Positions 9,201-16,985 of a stretch of 64,000 nt of DNA are shown piece by piece (position 1 is the first letter of the stretch; the number at the start of each line of letters is the position of its first letter). The stretch spans positions 1,554,001 through 1,618,000 of the forward strand of contig NZ_CP050137.1 of the NCBI RefSeq assembly GCF_013344685.1. Direction: 5' to 3'. The notes beneath the pieces were generated by a model, which did no database searches, was not told the DNA's origin, and saw only the letters and a program-made list of their open reading frames with translations. Position numbers and translations under genes: made by a program. Source of the DNA: Sphingomonas sp. CL5.1 (GTDB lineage: Bacteria; Pseudomonadota; Alphaproteobacteria; Sphingomonadales; Sphingomonadaceae).

Positions 9201-10406
9201 TCCGGCCCGATGGCGCTCGGTGCGGACGTGACCGGGCGCGTCTCCGACCCCTCGATCCGCGGGATGCTGCGCACCAGCGGCGCGCGGATCGAAAGCGCGA
9301 CGACCGGCACATTGCTGACCAATGTGCAGGCGGCGGGCACGTTCCAGGGTTCGCGCCTGCAGATCCAGCAATTCGCCGCCGACGCCGGCAAGGGCGGACG
9401 CGTCACCGGCAGCGGGCAGTTCGACTTCTCGGCCGAGGCCGGGATCGGGCTGGACCTGTCGCTCGACGCCGCCCATGCCGTGCTCATCAACCGCGACGAT
9501 ATCGGCGCGACCGTCACCGGGCCGCTGCGCCTGCACTCAAGCGGCAACGGCGGGCTGATCTCGGGCGACGTGACGCTCGATCGCAGCCGCTACCGGCTGG
9601 GGCAGGCGAGCGCGGCCACCGCCGTGCCGCAGCTCAGGATACGCGAGATCAACCTGCCCGGCGGCGGCGAGGAGGAGGAAGCGCGCGCGACGCCGTGGCG
9701 GCTCGACGTCCACGCCCGCGCGCCGAACCAGCTTGCGGTCAGCGGCCTCGGCCTGTCGAGCGAATGGTCGGCGGATCTGAAGATCGGCGGCGCGCCGGAC
9801 AATCCCGCGATCACCGGCCGCGCCGATCTGGTGCGCGGCAATTACGAGTTCGCCGGGCGCGAGTTCCAGCTTTCGCGCGGCGTGATCCGCTTCGCTGGCG
9901 AGGTGCCGGCCAATCCCGCGCTCGATATCGAGGCCAATGCGGATTCGACCAACCTCAGCGCCACGATCCGCGTGACGGGCGTGGCGCAGAAGCCGGAGAT
10001 TTCGTTCACCAGCACCCCCGCGCTGCCGCAGGATGAATTGCTGTCGCGGCTGTTGTTCGGCACCTCGATCACCAATCTTTCCGCGCCGGAGGCATTGCAG
10101 CTCGCGGCGGCGGTGGCGGCGCTGAAGGACGGCAATGGCGGCCTCAATCCGATCAACGCGGTGCGTCGCGCGGCGGGGCTGGACCGGCTGCGCATCCTCC
10201 CCGCCGACGTGCAGACCGGGCAGCAGACCTCGATCGCGGCGGGCAAATATGTGACGCGCAAGCTCTATGCGGAGATCATCACCGACGGTCAGGGCTATTC
10301 AGCGACGCGGGTGGAATATCAGGTGACGCGCTGGCTCTCGCTCCTGTCGAGCATCTCCACGCTCGGCCGGCAGAGCGTCAACGTGCGCGTGTCGAAGGAT
10401 TATTGA
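6288..10406 (+). CDS. tamB: translocation/assembly module subunit TamB (AsmA/RBG family)
   Basis: A 1372-residue protein with an N-terminal membrane anchor (about residues 8-27) and a long periplasmic beta-taco of repeated hydrophobic-groove strands, ending in the conserved TamB/DUF490 C-terminal domain (from about residue 1050: GNYEFAGREFQLSRGVIRFAG, then PQDELLSRLLFGTSITNLSAPEA). It works with TamA and, in the repeating-beta-groove family, is thought to conduct phospholipids to the outer membrane. The start is chosen as TTG at 6288, whose last two bases are shared with the tamA TGA stop, giving strict translational coupling; no ATG is available nearby in this frame. The gene ends in a 14-bp perfect hairpin that includes its stop codon. 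Confidence 0.9.
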   Translation: MRRAAKWIAGLLAAALAILGAAVLVVDTDMGHRWVADRIAAVRTPSGLRFTVGRIDGSIYDRAVLRDVRVYDLDGLVFSAPVARLHWSPLRWFANRLDITALDIPTATFAKWPRTKSSAKQGPLLPDFDIRIGRLRVDRLYVDRRVTGIARYGRIRGRADIHAGRALVDLAAVVEGSDALRLRIDAEPDRDRFDIAVRARGVKDGVLARLTGIRKPLRLEVGGAGSWTRWDGHALANAGAARVIDLTLGNRKGAYTLTGNLVPSAVSGGKLARLTAPRVTVNGGATLANRRLAGNLALRSAALAVDATGTLDLGASAFRNVRLRARLLQPAALFPNMTGRDVELRAVLDGAFATAGFDYRLTAARFAFDDTGFDQAWAAGKGRFSKAPVSLPVRFTAARVTGVGDVAGGMLRNLSVEGVLRITSKLVTGDDLRVKSDKLTGRINLLLDLATGDYQVGVNGALGRYLIPGLGVVDVTSTLRVVPGPGGHGTRVVGQGEARMVRLDNAFFRSLAGGLPRIRTALERTPDGVLHFTNLILTAPSLRLTGTGLRRRDGTFHFEGRGTQASYGPLTLKLEGQIDHPTIDLLLASPNAAMGLSQVRAHLDPTAKGFAFTAAGGSRLGPFEAAGDILLPPGGTAQIAFARIDVSGTRATGTLDIVEGGFTGRLALDGGGLSGELLFRPAGDVQRIEGHIDARRARLGGKVTVARAHLDLVALLDPAGTAIEASVNGGGLRRGKLTIGRFAAAAHLRGGSGEIRAQIAAARGRAFDVRSVIAVTPDSYRITAEGNVDRRPLKLEEPAVVTREGDAWRLAPTRLTFAGGEAKLSGLFGGDATSIEAAVTRMPLSILDIGYPGLALGGSASGNVSYAVRGNGPPTGRVDMTVRGLTRSGLFASSTPIDIGIAGALSADRAGVRAVMASGGQTIGRAQALLSPLGQGDIAERLMGAGLFAQLRYNGPADTLWRLSGLEMLAISGPMALGADVTGRVSDPSIRGMLRTSGARIESATTGTLLTNVQAAGTFQGSRLQIQQFAADAGKGGRVTGSGQFDFSAEAGIGLDLSLDAAHAVLINRDDIGATVTGPLRLHSSGNGGLISGDVTLDRSRYRLGQASAATAVPQLRIREINLPGGGEEEEARATPWRLDVHARAPNQLAVSGLGLSSEWSADLKIGGAPDNPAITGRADLVRGNYEFAGREFQLSRGVIRFAGEVPANPALDIEANADSTNLSATIRVTGVAQKPEISFTSTPALPQDELLSRLLFGTSITNLSAPEALQLAAAVAALKDGNGGLNPINAVRRAAGLDRLRILPADVQTGQQTSIAAGKYVTRKLYAEIITDGQGYSATRVEYQVTRWLSLLSSISTLGRQSVNVRVSKDY

Positions 10407-10436
10407 ACCTGCCGGAACCGGCTCCGGCAGGTTCAA
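10403..10436. terminator. perfect stem-loop between convergent tamB and EthD-like gene
   Basis: Arms TTGAACCTGCCGGA (10403-10416) and TCCGGCAGGTTCAA (10423-10436) pair perfectly over 14 bp around a 6-base loop. The tamB stop codon (10404-10406) is inside the left arm. No long T-run follows on either side, so it may act as an RNA 3'-end stabiliser as well as a terminator. Confidence 0.7.
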
Positions 10437-10449
10437 CGGAAAGGAAGGA

Positions 10450-10749
10450 TCAGCCGAGCGTCCGCCCGATCATCACCTGCGGCGCGATATCGGTGAAGTT
10501 GACGATATCAGCCTGAAGTTCGCCGCGACGCGGGCTGGCCATCGCCGCGCCCAGCGCCTCCGGCGAGGCGAAATGGAAATGCGCGATCAGCGCGAACGGG
10601 CTGGGGGCGCCGCCCATCGGCTGCCCCTCGATCAGCTCGACCCGCTCCGGCTGCCACACCTCCCGCGCCAGCTTCGCATGATGGTCGCGGTAATAGGCGC
10701 TGTCGAAACGCGCGCCGTCGTGATTGGGGTATAGGACCGACACGATCAT
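10450..10749 (-). CDS. EthD-family ferredoxin-like dimeric alpha-beta barrel protein
   Basis: A 99-residue protein of the EthD family: MIVSVLYPNHDGARFDSAYYRDHHAKLAREV is the characteristic opening with the YY-x-x-HH helix start, and PSPFALIAHFHFASPEALGAAMASP follows the family pattern. Members are small dimeric alpha-beta-barrel proteins often found beside catabolic or tailoring enzymes. Start ATG 10747-10749 is preceded by GGAAAG at good spacing. It lies 68 bases downstream of an aldehyde dehydrogenase on the same strand and is probably co-transcribed with it. Its substrate is unknown. Confidence 0.8.
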   Translation of the reverse strand: MIVSVLYPNHDGARFDSAYYRDHHAKLAREVWQPERVELIEGQPMGGAPSPFALIAHFHFASPEALGAAMASPRRGELQADIVNFTDIAPQVMIGRTLG

Positions 10750-10817
10750 GACGTTCTTTCCTTCAGGCAAAAGAAAGGGCGCCGTCGGATCGAGCGGCGC
10801 CCAGGGGGGAGGAAGGT

Positions 10818-12242
10818 TCAGGCCGGCTCGCCGACGATCGTCTTGACTTCCATGAAGTCGGTGAGGCCGTATTTGCCGCCCTCGCGGCCGTTGCCCGATT
10901 GCTTGTAGCCGCCGAACGCCGTTCCCGGCGTCGGGCCCCACGAATTGATCGTCACCAGCCCGGCGCGCAGCTTGCCGGCGATCCTGGCCGCCTCGGCGGG
11001 ATCGCCGGAGATGGTGGCGGAGAGGCCGTAATCGGTGTCGTTGGCCATCTCCACCGCCTGATCGCGATCGTCATAGGTGGTGATGGTGGCGACCGGACCG
11101 AACGTCTCCTCGCGATAGATGCGCATGTCGGGCGTGACGTCCGCCAGCACGGTCGGCTTGACGAAATAGCCCGCGTTGCGGCCATCCGGCCGCCCGGTGC
11201 CGCCGGTGACGAGCCGCGCGCCCTCGTCCAGCGCGGACTGGATCAGGCCCTGGATCTTCTCGAACTGCGCCTTGTTGACCACCGGGCCGATATGCGCGCC
11301 CTGATCCTCCGGGTTGCCGACCTGCGTCGCCTCCATGATCGCCTTGGCCACCTCGGTCGCGGCATCGACCTGGCTCTTGTGGACCAGCAGGCGGGTGGGG
11401 GCGATGCAGCTCTGCCCGGTGTTGGCAATCACGCCGGCCAGCGTCGGCGGCAACACCTCTTCCAGCTTCGCGCCTTCCAGCACGAGGTTGGGGGCCTTGC
11501 CGCCGAGTTCCTGGTGCACGCGCTTGACGGTCGCGGCGGCGGCGGTGGCGACCGCCACGCCCGCGCGGGTCGAGCCGGTGAAGCTCACCATGTCGACATG
11601 CTTGTGGCCCGACAGCGCCGCGCCGACGCCCGGCCCGTCGCCGTTGACGAGGTTGAACACGCCCGCCGGCACGCCCGCGTCGTGCAGGATTTCGGCGAGG
11701 ATCAGCGCGTTGCTCGGCGCTTCCTCCGACGGCTTCAGGATCATCGTGTTGCCGGCGGCGAGCGCGGGGGCGACTTTGGCGCAGATCTGGTTGAGCGGCC
11801 AGTTCCACGGCGTGATCATCGCCACCACGCCGACCGGCTCGTGCACGACGCGCGAATTGCCAACCTGCTCGGAGAATTTGAATTCGCGCAACGCGGCGAG
11901 CGTGCCCATGAAATGGCCGAGGCCGGCGGGCACCTGCGCCATCTGCGCGAAGGAGATCGGCGCGCCCATCTCGCGGCTGGTCGCGGCGGCAAGCTCGGGA
12001 AGGCGGGCCTTCATGCCGGCGATGATCTTCTCCAGGATCGCGGCCCGTTCCTCAATGCTGGTCTGCGACCAGCTCGCGAACGCCTTCTTCGCGGCGGCGA
12101 CCGCCTTGTCGACATCGGCGGCGGTGCCGAGCGTGATCTCGGTGCAGGGCTGCTCGGTCGAGGGGTCGATCACCTCATGGCGCCGCCCGCCCTCGCTCTC
12201 CACCCATGCGCCATCGATATAGTGCTTCAGGTAGCTTTGCAT
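10818..12242 (-). CDS. NAD(P)-dependent aldehyde dehydrogenase
   Basis: A 474-residue aldehyde dehydrogenase that oxidises an aldehyde to the acid. Catalytic Cys279 lies in NTGQSCIAPTRLL and general-base Glu245 in HQELGGKAPNLV; the cofactor-binding ITPWNWP (144-149), ILKPSEEAP and FTGSTRAG motifs are intact. The protein resembles broad-specificity DhaS-type enzymes of about 475 residues. Start ATG 12240-12242 (MQSYLKHYIDGAW). Downstream is an EthD-like protein; upstream a divergent exported beta-helix protein. The substrate cannot be read from the sequence, though the nearby GMC dehydrogenase and acyl-CoA synthetases would fit a pathway producing aldehydes. Confidence 0.88.
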   Translation of the reverse strand: MQSYLKHYIDGAWVESEGGRRHEVIDPSTEQPCTEITLGTAADVDKAVAAAKKAFASWSQTSIEERAAILEKIIAGMKARLPELAAATSREMGAPISFAQMAQVPAGLGHFMGTLAALREFKFSEQVGNSRVVHEPVGVVAMITPWNWPLNQICAKVAPALAAGNTMILKPSEEAPSNALILAEILHDAGVPAGVFNLVNGDGPGVGAALSGHKHVDMVSFTGSTRAGVAVATAAAATVKRVHQELGGKAPNLVLEGAKLEEVLPPTLAGVIANTGQSCIAPTRLLVHKSQVDAATEVAKAIMEATQVGNPEDQGAHIGPVVNKAQFEKIQGLIQSALDEGARLVTGGTGRPDGRNAGYFVKPTVLADVTPDMRIYREETFGPVATITTYDDRDQAVEMANDTDYGLSATISGDPAEAARIAGKLRAGLVTINSWGPTPGTAFGGYKQSGNGREGGKYGLTDFMEVKTIVGEPA

Positions 12243-12364
12243 GACCGGCCTCTCCACTGGCGTTTTAGGGAATCGGGTATGGTTGTGATGCCTCGCGGAT
12301 TAGGTTGCAACAGGAAACGCGATGTCCGCTAACCGTACCGCGACGGGACGTGCCGGGCGTTAAC

Positions 12365-12383
12365 CGCGAAAGCCACTTTCGCG
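12365..12383. promoter_or_regulatory. perfect palindrome in divergent intergenic region
   Basis: CGCGAAAG (12365-12372), spacer CCA, CTTTCGCG (12376-12383): perfect 8-base arms with a 3-base spacer, 53 bases upstream of the beta-helix gene start and 123 bases from the aldehyde dehydrogenase start. It could be an operator for a dimeric regulator or a small REP-like hairpin; the sequence alone does not decide. Confidence 0.4.
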
Positions 12384-12435
12384 CCGCCGCCGTCGCGCGC
12401 AAGAAGCCGTGGTACGACGAAAGGAATCTGCCGGC

Positions 12436-13377
12436 ATGCGCCGTTTCGCCGCCCTCATCGGCCTGTCGCCGCTCGCGCTCACCGCCGCTGCCCCGGCCCC
12501 GGCCCCGGCGCCGTTCACGATCGTGGAGACGGGGGAGAGGTTCGCCCATCTTCAGGACGCGCTGATGGCGCGGCGCGGGCAGGACTTCACCGTGCTGATC
12601 GCGCCGGGCGTCTATCGCGAATGCGCGATCCAGCAGGCGGGGCGCGTAACCTTCAAGGCGGCGGAGCCGGGCAAGGTGATCTTCGAGAGCGCGTGCGAGG
12701 GCAAGGCCGCGCTGGTGCTGCGCGGGCGCGGATCGACGGTGGATGGCCTCGTCTTCCGCAACATCCGCGTGGGCGACGGCAACGGCGCGGGCATCCGGAT
12801 CGAGATCGGCGACCTGACGGTGCGCAATGCGATGTTCCTCGACAGCCAGGAAGGCATATTGGGCGCGACCGGCGACGCGACGCGGATCACCGTCGATCAC
12901 TCGACCTTCTCGGGCCTCGGCCAGTGCGACGAGACGCCCGATTGCGCCCATTCGATCTATCTCGCCAATACCGGCGAGATCACGGTGACCAACTCCCGCT
13001 TCGAGCGCGGTCGCGGCGGGCATTACGTCAAGCTGCGCAGCCCGCATGTGCGGATCGACGACAACAGCTTCGACGACAGCGAGGGGCGCAAGACCAATTA
13101 CGCCATCGACCTGCCGGAGGGCGGCACCGGCGAGATTCTGCGCAACACCTTCGTCCAGGGAGCGAACAAGGAGAACTGGACCGGCTTCATCGTCGTTTCG
13201 GCGGAGCAGCGCAAATATTCCGCCGCCGGCCTGCGCATCGACGGCAATGTCGCCACGCTCGCGCCGGGGCAGAGCAAGAGCCCGGCCTTCGTCGCCAACG
13301 TCAGCGGCGAGCGGCTGGCGCTGGGGACGAACCGGCTCGGGCCGGGCGTGCGCGCCTATGAGGACCGGCGGCCGTAG
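12436..13377 (+). CDS. exported right-handed parallel beta-helix protein
   Basis: A 313-residue protein with a signal peptide (MRRFAALIGLSPLALTAAAPA) and then a pectate-lyase-like right-handed parallel beta-helix from about residue 35 to 300. Repeating coil units such as ITVDHSTFSGLG, ITVTNSRFERGRGGHYVKLRSPHVRIDDNSFDD and GEILRNTFVQG show the typical asparagine/phenylalanine ladder. A CDETPDC pair may form a disulfide in a loop. It may be a polysaccharide lyase, epimerase-like or surface adhesin domain; no catalytic residues are identifiable. The ATG at 12436 is preferred to one 27 bases upstream because it opens the signal peptide directly. Confidence 0.75.
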   Translation: MRRFAALIGLSPLALTAAAPAPAPAPFTIVETGERFAHLQDALMARRGQDFTVLIAPGVYRECAIQQAGRVTFKAAEPGKVIFESACEGKAALVLRGRGSTVDGLVFRNIRVGDGNGAGIRIEIGDLTVRNAMFLDSQEGILGATGDATRITVDHSTFSGLGQCDETPDCAHSIYLANTGEITVTNSRFERGRGGHYVKLRSPHVRIDDNSFDDSEGRKTNYAIDLPEGGTGEILRNTFVQGANKENWTGFIVVSAEQRKYSAAGLRIDGNVATLAPGQSKSPAFVANVSGERLALGTNRLGPGVRAYEDRRP

Positions 13378-13420
13378 GCGCCGCTTTCGGCCTGCCGGTT
13401 TCGTCAGACGACGTGGAAAC

Positions 13421-13442
13421 GCCGGCGGGTTGCCCCGCCGGC
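13421..13442 (-). terminator. hairpin terminator of the PEP-CTERM gene
   Basis: GCCGGCGGG (13421-13429) pairs perfectly with CCCGCCGGC (13434-13442) across a 4-base loop. On the minus strand the stem is followed by GTTTCC, a weak U-tract, placing it as a terminator 28 bases after the stop of the PEP-CTERM gene. Confidence 0.6.
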
Positions 13443-13469
13443 GCTCCATGCTCGCGGTCTGATTGCCGG

Positions 13470-14264
13470 TCAGGCCTGGGAGAAGGCGACCTTCGCGCCA
13501 TTCTTGCGCGTCCGCATCACGCCGCCGACCAGGCCGAAGCCGAGGATCATCATCGCCCAGGTCGCCGGTTCCGGCACGCCGGGGATGACGGTGCCGCCGC
13601 CGTTCTGGCTCGTGGACCAGCCAACGGTGTGATTGTCCGATTCGTAACCGGCGCCGATATTCGTCTGATGGAACACGATCCGGTCGAACGTCCCCGTATC
13701 GAGGAAGAAATTGATGAACACGTAAGGCTGGCCGCCGTTCTGGCCCTGATAGGGGCTGAAGGGATTGCCGTTGTAAGCGCTGTTGCCGCTCACATACGAC
13801 AGGACGTTGGTGGGATCGAACGTGCCCAGCGACGTGCCGCCGTTGAAGAATTCGACCGTGTTGCCGCTGTCCAGCGCGGATAGCCAGAAGCCGAAATAGT
13901 TGATCCCGTTCGTGCCGGTGTCGCTGAAGCTGATCGAATATTGCGACGTCTGGTTGATGCCGGCGACGGCGTAATTGCCGCTGCCGCCCGCACCGCCATA
14001 TTGGTCGGCCCGGATGACGTTGACGTTCGTGTAGGTGCCGGTGATCGGACTGGCGCCGAACGTCGTGGTGAGCGACGGCGAGACGCCGGTGCTCTGACCA
14101 TCGAATGTCTCGACGCCGAAATAATCGAAATCCGTCGCCGTGGTGTTTGTGACCCCCGGCGCCTCGACCTTGACGGTGAAATCGGCGGAAAGCGCCGCGT
14201 CGGCGACATTCGCGCCGAACGCAGCGGTGGTCGCCAGGGCGACGCTCGCAACAATCTTCTTCAT
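13470..14264 (-). CDS. PEP-CTERM sorted exported protein
   Basis: A 264-residue exported protein. It has a clean signal peptide (residues 1-24, ending VADA), a beta-rich Asn/Gly/Ser/Thr domain typical of surface-displayed lectin-like folds, and a PEP-CTERM tripartite tail: VPEPATWAMMILGFGLVGG then RTRK. The tail is the target of an exosortase (EpsH family), which cleaves at PEP and releases or anchors the protein in the envelope. No exosortase gene is in this window. The body lacks cysteines. The promoter region holds a perfect TTAA-N7-TTAA CtrA-type site 37 bases upstream of the start, suggesting cell-cycle control. Likely an extracellular matrix or surface component. Confidence 0.85.
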   Translation of the reverse strand: MKKIVASVALATTAAFGANVADAALSADFTVKVEAPGVTNTTATDFDYFGVETFDGQSTGVSPSLTTTFGASPITGTYTNVNVIRADQYGGAGGSGNYAVAGINQTSQYSISFSDTGTNGINYFGFWLSALDSGNTVEFFNGGTSLGTFDPTNVLSYVSGNSAYNGNPFSPYQGQNGGQPYVFINFFLDTGTFDRIVFHQTNIGAGYESDNHTVGWSTSQNGGGTVIPGVPEPATWAMMILGFGLVGGVMRTRKNGAKVAFSQA

Positions 14265-14300
14265 GACACCCCTCGAAAGATGAGAAAAATGATGCGACCG

Positions 14301-14315
14301 TTAAGTGACCATTAA
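14301..14315 (-). promoter_or_regulatory. CtrA-type box TTAA-N7-TTAA
   Basis: TTAA at 14301-14304 and TTAA at 14312-14315 with seven bases between. Read on the minus strand it is TTAATGGTCACTTAACGG, a full match to the CtrA consensus TTAA-N7-TTAAC. It lies 37 bases upstream of the PEP-CTERM start, in a genome region where TTAA is otherwise very rare. Confidence 0.65.
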
Positions 14316-14378
14316 GTCGATTCGCCCCGCGCCGCAACGGGCGCCCGGCCGCTGTTCCAGAGCGGGACGGAATCGAAA

Positions 14379-15992
14379 CTAGGCCGCCGCCGCGACCCTT
14401 TCCCGGATCAGGTCCGCCGCCTTTTCCGCGATCATGATCGTCGGCGCGTTGGTGTTCGATCCCACCAGCGACGGCATCACGGAGGCGTCGACGACGCGCA
14501 GCCCCGCCAGCCCGCGCACCTTGAGCCGCGCGTCGACCACCGCCAGCCCGTCCCCGTCCGCGCCCATCCTGCAGGTGCCGACCGGGTGGTAGATCGTCTC
14601 GGCCGTGCGGCGCACCCAGGCGTCGATCTCCGCGTCGGTGCGCACCTCGCCGCCGGGGGCGAGCTCCGCGTCGCGATAGGGGTCGAGCGCCGCCTGCGCC
14701 GCCACGTCGCGCCCGATCTTCACGCATTCGCGCATCACGCGCACGTCCTCGGGCTGGCTCAGGTAATTGGCGAAGATCAGCGGGTCGGCCAGCGGATCGC
14801 CCGACGCGATCGTCACGCGGCCGCGGCTTTCCGGGCGGAGCTGGCAGAGGTGGAAGGAGAAGCCGTCCTCCTTCGCGCGCACCTTGCCGTGGTCGCGCAT
14901 GATCGCGAGCACGCCGTGGATCTGCACGTCCGGCCGCGACAGGCCGGGGCGCGAGCGGACGAACGCGCCGGATTCGAGGAACTGCTGCCGCCCCAGGCCG
15001 GTGCCGCGCAGCAGATATTCGAGGCCGACCTTGAGCTGCCGCAACCCCCTGGTCGCCGAATAGGCGGTGGTCAGCCCGTGCGAACGCCAGTTCATGATGA
15101 CGTCGAGATGGTCCTGCAGATTCTCGCCGACGCCGGGCAGGTCGTGGACCGCGCGCACCCCGGCGTCCTTCAGCCGCGCCGGATCGCCGATGCCGGAGAG
15201 CTGGAGGATCTGCGGGCTTTGCACCGCCCCGGCGCACAGCAGCGCCTCGCCCGCCACCTCGACCCGTGCGAGGCGGTTGCCGGCGAGATATTCCACCGCC
15301 ACCGCGCGGCCACCCTCGATCACGATCCGCGTGGTGCGCGCGCCGGTGATGACGGTGAGGTTGGGCCGCGCCATCGCCGGGCGCAGATAGGCCGAGGCGG
15401 TCGACCAGCGCTGCCCGTTCGCGATCGTCAGGTCGTAGCGGCCGAAACCCTCCATCGCCGCGCCGTTGAAGTCGCTGGTGAGCGGATAGCCGGCCTGCCG
15501 CCCGGCCTCGATCAGCGCGTCGTGGAACGGGCTGTCGCTCTCGCCGCCGGAGACGGTCAGCGGTCCTTGCGTGCCATGCAGCCCGCCGCTCTCGCCGCGA
15601 TGATGGCCCTCCAGCCGGCGGAAATAGGGCAGCACGTCGTCCCACGACCAGCCGGCCAGCCCGAGCTGGCGCCATTCGTCATAATCCTGCGGGTGGCCGC
15701 GCATGTAGACCATGCCGTTGATCGCGGACGATCCGCCCAGCCCACGCCCGCGCGGCCACCACAGGCGGCGGTTGTCGAGATGCGGCTCCGGCTCGGTCCA
15801 GAAGCCCCAGTTATGCTTGCCCCTGGCTTTTATCAGGTTGCCGACGCCGGCGGGCATCCGCACCAGCATCTCGTTGTTGGCGCCGCCGGCTTCCAGCAGG
15901 CAGACGCTCGACGCCGGGTCTTCCGAAAGCCGCGCGGCGAGCGTGCAGCCCGCCGAGCCGCCGCCGATGACGACATAATTATAGCCTGCCAC
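14379..15992 (-). CDS. GMC-family FAD-dependent oxidoreductase (choline-dehydrogenase-like)
   Basis: A 537-residue glucose-methanol-choline oxidoreductase. The FAD-binding beta-alpha-beta motif VVIGGGSAGCTLAARLSEDP is at residues 7-26, the second signature GGSSAINGMVYMRGHPQDYDEW near 85-106, and the C-terminal catalytic His lies in YHPVGTCRMG, with VGSNTNAPTIMIAEKAADLI as the usual closing stretch. Enzymes of this class oxidise primary or secondary alcohols, often long-chain, terpenoid or polyethylene-glycol alcohols. It precedes no coupled gene: its start is 33 bases downstream of the quinone-oxidoreductase stop, so the order on this strand is TetR, quinone oxidoreductase, GMC enzyme, one operon. 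Substrate unknown. Confidence 0.88.
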   Translation of the reverse strand: MAGYNYVVIGGGSAGCTLAARLSEDPASSVCLLEAGGANNEMLVRMPAGVGNLIKARGKHNWGFWTEPEPHLDNRRLWWPRGRGLGGSSAINGMVYMRGHPQDYDEWRQLGLAGWSWDDVLPYFRRLEGHHRGESGGLHGTQGPLTVSGGESDSPFHDALIEAGRQAGYPLTSDFNGAAMEGFGRYDLTIANGQRWSTASAYLRPAMARPNLTVITGARTTRIVIEGGRAVAVEYLAGNRLARVEVAGEALLCAGAVQSPQILQLSGIGDPARLKDAGVRAVHDLPGVGENLQDHLDVIMNWRSHGLTTAYSATRGLRQLKVGLEYLLRGTGLGRQQFLESGAFVRSRPGLSRPDVQIHGVLAIMRDHGKVRAKEDGFSFHLCQLRPESRGRVTIASGDPLADPLIFANYLSQPEDVRVMRECVKIGRDVAAQAALDPYRDAELAPGGEVRTDAEIDAWVRRTAETIYHPVGTCRMGADGDGLAVVDARLKVRGLAGLRVVDASVMPSLVGSNTNAPTIMIAEKAADLIRERVAAAA

Positions 15993-16025
15993 GCGACCCT
16001 CTCCTGTTCCTCATGGCCCTGTCTC

Positions 16026-16985
16026 TTATGGAACGAGCACCAGTTTCCCGACCATCGCGCTGTCCCGCATCGCCTCGAACGCGGCGCACCAGTCGGCGAG
16101 CGGATATTCGGCGTGGACGCGCGGCCGGATGCGCCTCTCCGCCGCCAGCCGCCAGATCGCGTCGAGATTCTCGCGCCCCTTGTCCGGAAAGCGCCGGCCA
16201 TATTCCCCCGCGCGCACGCCGATCACCGAAAAGCCCTTGATGAGTGGCATGTTGGTGGAGACGGTCGCGATCCGGCCCGAGGTGAAGCCGACCACCAGCA
16301 GCCGGCCGCCGAAGGCGATGCAGCGGGTCGATTCGTCGAACACGTCGCCGCCGACGGGATCGTAGATCAGGTCGGCCCCGCCGCCGGTGATCTCCTTCAC
16401 CGCCTCGCGGAAGCCCGGCGTGGTGACGGTCGCGTCAGGCGCATGGTCGCGCGCGACCACCGCCAGCTTCTCCGCCGAGCGCGACGCGGCGATCACGCGG
16501 CAGCCGAGCGCCCTGGCCAGATCGACCGCGGCCAGCCCGACGCCGCCGGTCGCGCCGTGGATCAGCGCCCATTCGCCCGCTCGCGCCATGCCCAGCCGCA
16601 CCAGCGCGACATAGGCGGTGAGATAGGCGGTGCCGACGCTCGCCGCCTCGGCGAAGGAAAGGTGCGCCGGCTTGGGCCGGACGGCGGCGGCGTCGACCGA
16701 CACCATCTCCGCGAATCCGCCGAGCCGCGTGCCGCACACCACCGCCGCGCCGGGCGTGAAGCCGTCGCCCGCGATCACCTCCCCCGCCACTTCCATGCCG
16801 GGGGTGAAGGGCAGCGGCGGCTTGAGCTGATAGTCGCCGCGCGTCATCAGCAGGTCCGGATAGTTGAGCGAGGCCGCCTTCACCCGCACCAGCACCTTGC
16901 CGGGGGCGGGCGCCGGCGCCGGCACGTCGGCGAGCGCGGTGCCCGACAGCTCGGGCGACAGCGCCGATACGACCAGCGCCCTCAT
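16026..16985 (-). CDS. zinc-free medium-chain NADPH:quinone oxidoreductase-like protein
   Basis: A 319-residue member of the quinone-oxidoreductase branch of the medium-chain dehydrogenases. The N-terminal GroES-like domain includes VKAASLNYPDLLMTRGDY and lacks the zinc-binding cysteines; the Rossmann motif HGATGGVGLAAVDLARALG (about residues 145-163) binds NADPH. Such enzymes reduce quinones or enoyl-CoA-like alkenes. Its ATG overlaps the stop of the upstream TetR gene (ATGA at 16982-16985), so regulator and enzyme are coupled, and the GMC enzyme follows 33 bases downstream. A role in reducing a double bond of a CoA- or aldehyde-linked intermediate is possible but not shown. Confidence 0.85.
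   Translation of the reverse strand: MRALVVSALSPELSGTALADVPAPAPAPGKVLVRVKAASLNYPDLLMTRGDYQLKPPLPFTPGMEVAGEVIAGDGFTPGAAVVCGTRLGGFAEMVSVDAAAVRPKPAHLSFAEAASVGTAYLTAYVALVRLGMARAGEWALIHGATGGVGLAAVDLARALGCRVIAASRSAEKLAVVARDHAPDATVTTPGFREAVKEITGGGADLIYDPVGGDVFDESTRCIAFGGRLLVVGFTSGRIATVSTNMPLIKGFSVIGVRAGEYGRRFPDKGRENLDAIWRLAAERRIRPRVHAEYPLADWCAAFEAMRDSAMVGKLVLVP

Noticed and set aside
6264..9536. A minus-strand open frame of about 1,090 codons opposite tamB
   Set aside because: Arg/Ala/Gly-rich translation with no family signal; long antisense frames are expected in GC-rich coding sequence, and tamB is clear on the other strand.
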